A stretch of DNA of 64,000 nt, from assembly GCA_013433145.1 (NCBI GenBank), contig CM024187.1:7901326-7965325 (forward strand), read 5' to 3'. Positions 53,401 through 64,000 of the stretch are shown here, in pieces. Numbering within the stretch: position 1 is the first letter of the stretch; each line of letters begins with the position of its first letter. The translations under genes were made by a program, and so were the position numbers. A model generated the notes under the pieces. The model saw only the letters and a list, made by a program, of their open reading frames with translations. It had not been told where the DNA came from and searched no databases. This DNA comes from Ascaris suum. Its lineage: Eukaryota > Nematoda > Chromadorea > Rhabditida > Ascarididae.

Positions 53401-55535
53401 GCGAACGTCGCTACTAAGATATATAATAGCTGGTGTTTCAAACGATGTCCTACGCGACTGAATCACCAAATCATGCACAGCGTTCAGATTCGTATTACTT
53501 ATGGGTACCCATTTCAGAATGTTGAAATTACGAAAGTCTATCAGCCTTCATCACTTGAATTTCTTGTTAGGACGCAGCTGCTAAAGCAGCGATCGCTTGG
53601 TAGGGGCTCAGCTGTATCGCAAATTTATCGCTACGGTTGTCCAATTGGGGCTGTAGACTCCAGCATAGCTTACAGTTCAGAACTTACAAACTCGAACACC
53701 ATGCCTGAGATACTGGCATGGCATGCGCTTTTACAGTTTCGGCAATCAAGATTGCACCTGCGAAACTCATCACGCCGATTTCCTATCCATTTGTATATAT
53801 GTGTGCGTTGATCTGTTTGTATGGTGCCTTCAACTCGGAAACCACCGAAGCAAGAGCTAGGAGTTTTAGAGATAATAATGTGCACAGTATGGTCACTTCT
53901 TGTATCTATCTTTAAACTACTCCATCAAGCAAAAAAAAACTTTACACAGCTTCATTATCGGTCGCTTAAATGAGTCTGAGGATTCGCATTCACTTCATAA
54001 TCGCTCTGCATTAATATTGTTGTTGTCATTTTGCAAAAGTGAATTGCATACGGTCGGATTAGCTGAAATATGAAGGCCCTATAAACATTTAATGTCTACT
54101 GCTACCTCACAAATCTGGTTGGTCCGATGACGAAAACACAAAAGCGCTTATTATGCTGCCTCTTTACTGCGCTTCTTCACTGCTTTTTGAATGTTCCTTA
54201 CGTAATTCCATCAACGAAAGTTCCATCCCGGGGCTTCTTTCATCGGGCTGTTCCTTAAAATTTTTTGCATCGATTCAGATGCCTCTCGTATTCAGATGCA
54301 CAAATCATATGCTCGCATTTAGCGCCATAAAAACCGCAAATTCATGACGCTGGTTTCAAAAATCCAGTGATATACATTGCAATGAATAAATATTTTAGAA
54401 ACCTAGCTGCCTCGGAAAACTCAGATTACTGAGTCTCCGCGGAAGTGAAACGTACCGTACTATATTCATTTTGTTATCTCTCATCACTGTGAAATGATTT
54501 ACTTCTGGTTGTGTCAGTAGCTAAATTTCATTTCGTTTATTCTTCCTCATATTAATGTAACATATATAGGCTGAGCTCATGAACAAAACTCCCCTGGAAT
54601 GAGTTGTTTCCTTCATCAAATGCTTTTTTCTGCAAAAGTTTAGCTCGTAAAACTGACAAAGGAGAATTGATTTTATCCCATTTAAAGAGTTATTTTCCTC
54701 AAAAGAAAAGTATAATAATCGGCCAGCTGTCGAGTGCACTCTATAGGGGGAAAATCTCCTTCCCTGCAACATGCGCATCCTAATACCTGGACGGATACGT
54801 CATGGCTGAAGTGAGTGGCACATACCGCTCAGCAATCGAACGATCATTCAACTGCAAAAACAGCTCCTCACAGACGCCTGTCTGTGTCAAACCGAATTCA
54901 GTAACGTCATTCAATTATGTCAGCGTTGCCGCGTATCCGATGTGTTAACTATAGTCGATTTCGAACGTCCCATACTTATAATCCTTATTCCTATGCACTG
55001 CTTTACCACAATAAATTTTTCTCTTATTTTAGCAAGTCTAGCAGCCTACCCAGCCTTTTAAAGGAGATGAAGCAGCGTGGAGTGGGTTTGAATTTCACAG
55101 ATTCTTCATCTTTATTGATCTCCAAAATTGGCTTTAAGAGTTCAAGCTCGTACCTAAAATACAGATGCATTTTGCCATAATCCTCTGCTAAAGGTCGTGT
55201 TATAGTATATTATGCTTTACTATGCTATACACTATAGTATTGTAAAGTATGCGCATTATAGAAATCATTATTATAACAGACCTCGTCGATTTTATGGTAC
55301 GGACTGAGACATTCATAAATAACCTCTGACGATTAAAATAACTGGAAAAAGCAGCATACTTCCCTTGTCGCGAAACCGAGGAAGGAAGCCATTCGACTAA
55401 ACAAGATGACGTGCAGCGAACGGCTAAGGGGCAACTGAGCGATAAAGGGCATCTGATTCAAAGCCTCCGATGGACGGGTGCATGGTTAGAACCGTCGTAT
55501 GGTCAACGAAATGGACGTCATGTGAACAGATGTCG

Positions 55536-55670
55536 AAATGTGAAAAGCTTGCACTTCCCATTTCTATTGAAGGGATGTTCAAATGTGAAAAGCTTCCATT
55601 TGCATCCCTCTTAAACAAGTATCTCAAATGTGAAAATCTTGCACCTGCATGTACTTCTACGCTACATAAG
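55536..55670. repeat. 45-bp tandem repeat, three diverged copies
   Basis: Units starting AAATGTGAAAAGCTTGCAC begin at 55536, 55581 and 55626, an exact 45-bp period. Open in one plus-strand frame (55470-55706; motif KCEKL, KCEKL, KCENL every 15 residues) and in one minus-strand frame. Confidence 0.85.
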
Positions 55671-58600
55671 CGCGTGCTTAATAGTTGTTTCATTCTTTCT
55701 ATGTAATCTCTAAGGCCACTTCGCTTTCATCCCCACCAGCCTTCTTCGCCATGATAGGCATGACGACCTCACTCTTCTATGTATTGCGTCTGTCGGCTGG
55801 GACGGCCAATGGCGGTTTCTGGACGTTTTAAATTTAATAAAACTTGCATTAAATATTTAAAACCATTTCTTTCGTATGTTTGTTGAGAGAGTTTTAGAAG
55901 CACGGATATAACACTTTTATGCGAATTACGGTGGGCTATGAAATAAAATGTTGGGCGACATGCTCAGCGCATTACCTTACAGCCTTGTCATGGTATCATT
56001 GTCATGATTCGCCGCAAGGTGTCATACCTGTAATTCCATTCTCAGTAACCCATGTCCGCCCTAATCCTTCTTCTCTACGGTTAAAAGCCATTGTGTAAGC
56101 GTCTTAAATGCACATAATAGAGCTTAAAAGAAAGTCTAGAGAGTCTTTTAAAGGAATATGTCCTATCGCATACCTCAGACAGGTCGCTTTTCCCCATTCT
56201 CAGAGATTTCTTATTATATTATGAAAAAACATCGCTTGCTCGAAGCGTAACTGTAAAAGATGAGCGCAAGTTGAAGCAGATAACATTTCTAAACAGTAAA
56301 AACAAGTTGCAGAACATGAAATTGACGATATGTGGATGATTATTTCCACGCATCGCCGCCAACAAAAACCACTTACGTACTCACTATGATAACATATAAT
56401 GTGCATCGATGCAGACGATCCCCTACAAACAAGCGGCAGCCATACCGCAAATAAGGCAACGGGATTTTGTGCAAAATCTCTGCAAATGCATGCAATAAAT
56501 AATTGTTACGCTCATAATTTGCACTATAGAAGTGCTTATGCAAATAGCGGCGTTTTTCTTTTGCTTAACTGTAAAAAGCATTTATTACGGTCGCTCATAC
56601 CTGCTAGCACCTGCTATTTACAGCACATCAGGTCACAGACTGTCACATTGATAAGAGCATACAAAACATGCTCAGTATTAAACAAGGCATGATCTCCATC
56701 ATGGCCTGGAAACTCGAACAAACACACTGAAGGTTCGGTTGCCGGTGGCGCAATTTACGAGACGCACGGAATGGGGATAACAGTCAGTTGTAGCCAACAA
56801 ATGACATTCAAAGCACAAAGAGAAACAACGACCATGGATCGAGGCATTACTCTTCGTCGGCATAGATGGCTTCTTTTTTGTTACGACCAAAAAGTTACTG
56901 GTCAGTAACATACCTCATGCTCAGATAGTTTGTTTTAACAGCAAATTAATTGCCAAAATGCAAACATTAAGGCAATCTGAGCACATTTCCAGATGAAAGA
57001 TCGGTCATAACAGCACCTAGTCGAGCCTCATGAAGAAATAACCCACTAAACTAGAAATCAAAGTGACCGATTTTGCAACATATTGCATTTCCGCGACTTG
57101 GTGCCCCTCTCCAGGCACTGCCCTCTCTCCTCTTCAACATGCCTCGACTTTCAAAGCTAGAAATGCCCTAAAATACCGATTGGATACAATTCCACCTCAA
57201 ATATATGTAAGCGTGTGATAAACCTTATTCATAGCGAGTTTAATACAACTGTTCCGAATGCGCGTCGCTTTGAAGTTTACGAATGGCAGAATTTCGGTGC
57301 CTCTGCATAATCTTCTTGTCACACGCTGATGTTGAAAGGTTGCAAATGGCAAAAACCTCGGGACTTGTGAATGGGAAAAGATCAGAGAGACTGATATTTC
57401 TGTTAGCAAATAAAGCTAACTTTCCAGAGGTAAGCGACGCAAATGCCTCGAAAGTACTCCTTATTTGTTTGCTTTTCAAGCCTGAGATTACCGCCACATA
57501 TGCATGAGCATGTGAGTTCAAATGAGGGAAATTAAATAATCTCCTAAAAACATATTCTGCATACGAGCATAGGCTGATAGCCGTATAGTTTTAAATGCGT
57601 TACGACTGATAAAATTAAACAGCAACGTTTGGGGTCGCATCTTTTTTCATTGACACACTTATCTGTTGCCTTTTTGCGTCGTTGGAAGAAACGAACGTAT
57701 TTTTGATCCATTAAACCGCAAATTACAATTTCAAAATTATCCCACCGCAATATTTCACACAAATCCCACTACAGTTTTTCTTATAAAGAGACTACAATCT
57801 CCTACTTCAAAGGATTGCATATTAGCAATGAGGAAAATATAGTTCCACTATGTAATACGAGGAGTAAATGGTATTGAATAATAAACTGGCATATAAGAAA
57901 ATGGAGTTTACAGACTGGAAAATTGGCAGGAGAAGCTTCCTTGCAAATGCTTGCAAACATTTATTAAATGAATTATGCAAATTGAAACATAAGCATTGTC
58001 GTTGTCATATCAGGTTATGCATGGCTATAACTTTGAACGAGAACCTTTGGAAGAGAAGAACTTTATAAGCTGATGACCAACAAAAGTTGAGCGGATGTTA
58101 CATCAGCCGATGTAAGTATACAGAAAATAACGTGAATTACATGAAAATGACAAATGCGATAAAGTGGGATGATTCAAATTGAAAAGTGCAGACAGCAGCT
58201 TCATTCAATTCCGTCTGTAGTGCTAAGTCGATGAATGATACATTTCGCCTCCTGTGCATCTCTCTTGCCTGCACTGCGATAGATCTTTCCAGTCTGCAGC
58301 ACACAAGCAGCTTTCTACCTAGATATCTATATTTTTAGCCCTAACTGAACGACTGAGTAAGAACTTAGATTAAAACGTCTTCTTATAACGAAGACAACGT
58401 TTTTCACGAATGGAACAAAAACACGTATGCTGACAGTAGTGACGTTTTTTAGCATTTGGTTAGTGACTGAAGCACCTTTGACAGGAGGACAGAGGGTGAA
58501 GAGTTATGTAGTTTAAGAGGTTTTTTTTTTTGTAATTTGAGGTGACTTTCCCCTCTCTAATTTCTAGCACCCGCCTCCCTTATCCCCTCTCAGCGAAAAA

Positions 58601-58840
58601 AGAGCATCCTGCTATCTAGCAGTATTATCTTTGCAGCATTCTATTTCTAATACTGCAAGTGAAATAAAATCGCAGCTAAGTTTTGAACAGCCTCAGTCGC
58701 TGAATATAAAATAAAGAGGTAAAGAAGCTAACCACATTTAGCGGGTGACAATGAATATAAAAGACTGCTGGAAGTCAAGGATTGCAGCCAACAAATTTCG
58801 CACGATAAAGTCTTCTGAAAGGTGCTATGTAATTCTGCGC

Positions 58841-58941
<101 letters not shown>

Positions 58942-61900
58942 ATATTCTGACAGACATACCGGATCAAAGCGCGTTTTGCGTTGATGCAAAATGCATATAA
59001 ACTTCTCTATCATACCAACTTCTTAAAAAACCAGCTGCCAGGTTCCATACTATTGCAGACTGACTCCAGAAGAAACATATGGTGCAGCGAGAGAGGCTTT
59101 TCAACTTCCGTCAAGAGAGGCAATGCATTCCATATTGGACGAATTTTGGACGTAAAATTTGCTCAAATAAGCGCATAACAAAGCACTATGCACACAATAA
59201 TAGCGCTGTGGACACGCCCCATCCAGATGGTTTTCATACACAACTCGCAAAGACATCGCCAAAGTCTACATGTTTACTTTATACAAAGCAACAGCGCCTG
59301 TGAAACAGTACGCAATGAAATAGAACGAGAAATTTAAGTCGTTCTTCATCCACATTTTAAAATTGAAACGGATGCTTTGATTCTCGCTGGTCTTTGATGT
59401 CCTCGCGCTAATCACGCAGCAGGTAACGCCAACTCTAAGTGGTTAAAGTCGAAATTTCTTTGCGATTTCGAGACTTCTTTCAGAGCCTCATTTCCAAGTC
59501 CCTTGTGCTCATGTGTACATGTTGGGATGTTTGAACTGCAATCATATACGAGCATCCTCCTTGCATCTAATTAGAAGATCACCTTCAAATTTTTGAACTT
59601 TAGGCATTCTGTTGTGGCAAAACTAGCAATCTGGAAGTTATAATGCAAGGGCAGTTTTCTTAGATGGCAAGGACTGCCAGAAGGAAGGCAGAGAGAAACT
59701 GGAATGGGAAGGGGGAACGTGAGTCTAAGCAGATAGAGATCTACGTTAATGATTACCAATTCTTCTGGAAAATGATATCAAAATTTTCAAAATTAACTTC
59801 GAGACGAGCACTAATGTAGACCAAAAGAACCAGGTGAGCTCACAGAGACGTTACAGCATCCAAGAAATGGTGGACAAATCTTTGAAAATCCTCAATTACC
59901 TCAATACGCTCAACGAGGATGAACAATAAAAGTAATGAAATACTCTAATAGCAGCATGCAGAGTCCAAAAGTTCCAGAAAAAATTTAAGGGAATCGTCGG
60001 AAAAAAGTTTTCATCATCCTTTGAATATGCTCTTATTTCGAATCAAGCGAAATCAAAACTTGGAGGTATTCAAAAAAAAAGAAAGAAAGAAAGAAACAGA
60101 GTTTCTGAGCTTTCAGAGTCAAAAATTTGCGCGACCAGCTAAAAGCAAGAGACTTCAGTCGAATCCGCAACTTCTGACTTTAAGTGCTAGTGAGTGAGTT
60201 TTTATTTGCCTTTATTTTTAGCTCATTATTTTAGATAAACGCATGAATTCACTGCTTGCAAAGTCGAAGATTTGCGAATCAGAAAGATTGCAATTTGTCA
60301 GATTCCACGGCAGCTGAAAACTATTTAAGAAAATAATGATGAAAAGCGAACATCGCTAAATTTCTCTTCATCTTCTGACTGCACATCCACTGCAAGAATT
60401 TCGTTCTCGCGTTGAATTTTCACCGAGAAAACACATTCGAAATGTGTTAAACATATTTGCATAGCAGGTGCAGCAATCGCTGCGCAGCATGGTACCCTGC
60501 CTATATGCCCCTACCCAAACTGTGGTTTAGCGCAGCTGTGAAGAGCGTTAGATGTTTTCTTGGGTGTTTTTCATAGAGTCAATCTCTAGAGCGATTTTGG
60601 GTAAAGATAAAACGCAGTGAAGGAAAAAAACAAGCTTTTCGAAAATAAACAGCAAGTTGATTTTTTTTTTCAGGAAAGTGAGAAAGTGATCCGGCGGAAA
60701 TAGAAATTATTCGTTGTAACAAGTTTCCGCAGATCCCACAACGTGATGCAGCACACAAGCAATGTGAAGACCCTGGTAAATTTATTTGCATCAGTTCAAT
60801 TTAACCAATCTTTGTTGTTTATGCTTAAGCTCAGCTAAAAGCCATCCCACAAATTTCAGCTGATTACAGCGCTTTCAATTCACTATTCTCTACCTTCAAT
60901 CCTGGCTATCCGCTGAGGAAATGAACGCACCATTCAACGATGAGTTTTTGGTTATTCCCCATCGATTATTCGCTAGCTGAATGAAACAGTCGATGAAAGA
61001 CTCAACGCTGAACCACTTCAAATGGTCAAATTTTGTGAGATGTCTAGTTCTGGGCACGTCAGGGTGTGGGTCTCGGGAGATGAGGGAGGAGGGGAGGGGG
61101 TGGAGACCACAGCAATATTGATGATGATTGCCAAAGCGGGAATCATCACAATCAGTATGTCATCAGGCTCTTATACCTGCCCATTACTGATGCTACAAGC
61201 ACCTGTAAACAGAGAACTGTGAGTTCTAAAATGCCTCAGCTTCATTATTGAAGTGCCTGAAAATGACGGCTCATTAATACCAAAATGCAACTAGGCACAA
61301 AGTATGAGACCTAAACAAGAGAGATCTGTCGTTGCCGATTGGAGGAAATTGACGAATTATGGGTTTGGATGGCGCGGGAAGGAGTTGAAGGAGAAAGCAG
61401 GTTAGGTGAGAAAGGGGTGGCAGCATCGCAACACTGTCAACTTCGAGGCAACATGCATCTTGAACCGCGACCCAACTCTCCCTTTCCTCATGTAAACAGT
61501 TGGGTGCTAAGAGGCAGTTACGAAGTTGTAGATGGATATAAAGCGTTCAACTCGCCAAGCCACTTCCACCAAAAAAACGTTTTGATATGAGTGCAAATTT
61601 ATGGTTTTAATAGCACTGATTTGCGCATTTGATATTACCTCTCACAACCTTCTTCCCTGAATTGTTGGACATGGGCGCCGATTTAATTGCATCTGATGGG
61701 CAGTTGAGATGCTACATTTTCTGGCGGATCCGGGTTAGAAGTTATGGTACTTCTGTTCTGATACGTTGAAATCCACAATAGCGCAAAACTTGGACTAACG
61801 TATGTCACGCATAAAAATTTAGTAGTTTGAGGTGTTGATCACAGACACTACATTGGCTTATAGGTTAGCAGTATCAATGAAAGGACGAAGGAAAACCGTC

Positions 61901-64000
61901 AATGGGAAGCACTCATACAAACTCCTTAAAAGTTTTGCAGAAGCTTGGATGATCTTCGTAAGTCCTCTCTATGAGACGTCGCCGTGCGTACTCAAGTGAA
62001 AAAAAAACAAACATTTCGGCCACCTCATTTTAAAACGAGAATGCAAACATCATCTAAAAAATTCTGCCAGAAAGGGCAGAAAAAAATACGTTCTTTAATA
62101 TTATTATTAGAGTGAACAATGTGACGTGCCGTAAACTGTGCGTAATGAACGGAAAGAAAAATTTTAGAAATTAGTGTAGAATGCTGCAAAAAACGGATTA
62201 AATAGGGTAGCGTTGAATTCGAAAGCGTTCGCATCAGTATATGAAGCGGTAACCGATATATCAGGCATGCTTTTTGATAATAAAATTCTTTGTGATAAGA
62301 GAATACGACTGAATGCATCCATCATAGACGGCGAGAGTGCAAAGCGTAGATGACAACGCATGATTAGTTGTCACACCAATATTAGATCTAATTTCTTAGA
62401 ATGGAAACGACTTAAATTGGCTGATTTATAAAGCGTGTTATGAAAATCAAGTCCACGACATGATTCTAAATCATGCAAACCATCAAACCACAGAATAACT
62501 ATTCTCCTAAAATTAAACGCAAAAAAAAAATCAAATCATTGTGTATGAAGTTTAGCAGGAAGGCATGTCAGGTCTACTTTTTTCTCAGACGCATAAATTA
62601 CGACAAGAAAATCAACAACCCATTCACTATACGACCAGTCCTTCCACCTTTTCCAGTTCCAAAAGGATCATAATTATTAAAGTACTTGGCAGAAATCATA
62701 ATGGTTCAAGCTGCCTAAGATAAGGAGACCACATATGACGATCAAAACAGGACCTAATGACTGTTTTCGAACTAATTAACGGCCCATAGGATATTGAAAC
62801 GAATGATGTACATCCGCCATCATTTCACTTACCTGTAATAGGAATCTAATAACCGCTGCATCTCGTCACTCGCATATGAACAAAATAATTCTACCATGAA
62901 ACAGCCTGTCTACTGAGTGGACGGATGAGCGTGCTTCTGAGGTAACACTTTCAAAAGCTCCATAGACTGATACTTTTTTAAAAAGCCTTTTATTAGTTAT
63001 TTTATTCATACATAATACATCCGAAAAACACTCTCATATACGCACACTGAGTCATTTATGTTTTTACGCATATGGGGCACTGCTTTGTTTCGTTTTTATT
63101 ATAGTATTGCATATCCAAATAAATGGGCATGGTTATGTCATCCTCGTAGTCATTACCACTGTAACTATCACTGCTATGTAAAATGTCACATGAATCCCCT
63201 GAAATTGCTTGGTTTAACCTGGACACCTGTAAACGGCAGTCCGATGCCTGTTTCGCTCAAAATCAGCTATAACCTTGGTGTGTTCAGATGTGGTCAGATA
63301 ACCCGTTTAAAAGCCAAGTGATATTTCGAGCTTGAGGTATTGATTGTTAGGGTGAATAGCATAAATTCTTCACTTCACCGCCGAAGAAAATTCCGAATTT
63401 AACGCAGTGGAAAATATTCGGAAATGTTCAATAGGAACGTCACTTCAAAGCGTTTTGCTCGACATAAACTGTTCGATCACGCGCAAAGTTTCAAGAATAA
63501 AATCTATACTCGCCTGAACTAGGACGGACATTCTATCCTTAAACTTCTCTCCCTCACACCACATCCCTCACCCTTCCTCCTTATCGCTCAAAGGAACCCC
63601 TCCTTCTTCTCTTTTTGTCGCCCTTTTTCTCTGACTTCACTGCGCAAGCGTAAACTTGCCATTAAAAAGCAGTTTATGAGTTCTTCTATGATTGTTTCAA
63701 AGGCCCGAAGTAAGTTCAACACAGCTAAATCCTGAGCACAACTTTGCTTAAAACTGCACGAGTTGCTATGCAGAACTCAAGTATAGCGAAAGTGAGGTTT
63801 TTATTTTGCTCCGGGGGAGGCGAATTGCAAAGATTTTCTTCAAATAAGTCGCAATTTTAGCAAGTAGTAGAACCGCATTAACTGTTTAAGTTCATCTCGT
63901 CGAAGCTATATTAATGAACTGTTAGCGGCCAAGAAAAGATGATTAGGCATTCGAAGTAGACAACGCTCTATTGGGTGGTATACATAACGAAAAAGGCTAA

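Noticed and set aside
53743..53870. Membrane-like plus-strand frame (IAPAKLITPISYPFVYMCAL) resembling drug/metabolite transporters
   Set aside because: No donor, no neighbouring exon and no second helix pair in phase; probably chance.
62164..62361. Minus-strand 65-codon frame starting with Met
   Set aside because: No donor or following exon, composition not convincing, no homology recognised.

Overview
The window looks like nuclear DNA from a nematode, probably not a close relative of Caenorhabditis elegans; the species cannot be named from the sequence. The evidence is many short exons with GT...AG introns, acceptors of the TTTCAG type preceded by T-rich tracts, large AT-rich introns with (TA)n arrays, a nematode-style SLC7 amino-acid transporter with an acceptor 13 nt before its ATG (as for spliced-leader addition), and a BTB domain with a C-terminal helical tail of the kind seen in worm BTB proteins. 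Nothing prokaryotic, viral or CRISPR-like was seen.

Layout. (1) About 0.46-34.09 kb, plus strand: one very large gene, assembled here from nearly 30 exons whose intron phases mostly agree. It encodes a serine-, glutamine- and alanine-rich nuclear-type protein with five zinc fingers of the form C-x2-C-x12-H-x3/4-C (one ends in His), followed at the C terminus by a BTB domain. The window cuts its 5' end. (2) About 3.78-6.34 kb, minus strand: a complete five-exon gene of 285 codons nested in a large intron of gene 1; I do not recognise its product. (3) About 35.3-38.5 kb, plus strand: fragments of one or more further genes, including a sixth finger of the same family interrupted by a 36-nt intron-like segment. 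(4) 39.61-49.30 kb, minus strand: an SLC7 (LAT/AAT-type) amino-acid permease in about twelve exons, convergent with the plus-strand genes. (5) 49.3-64 kb: mostly gene-free, AT-rich, with microsatellites and two short tandem repeats.

On the plus strand T exceeds A up to about 40 kb and A exceeds T after it, so the bias follows the transcribed strand and switches between the convergent genes.

Coding frames in gene 1 and in the SLC7 gene are interrupted several times by single-base shifts inside otherwise well-formed exons, while the nested gene is open throughout. Draft-assembly indels are the simplest explanation; real loss of function cannot be excluded from the sequence alone. All gene models are manual splices by eye, without transcript or database support.
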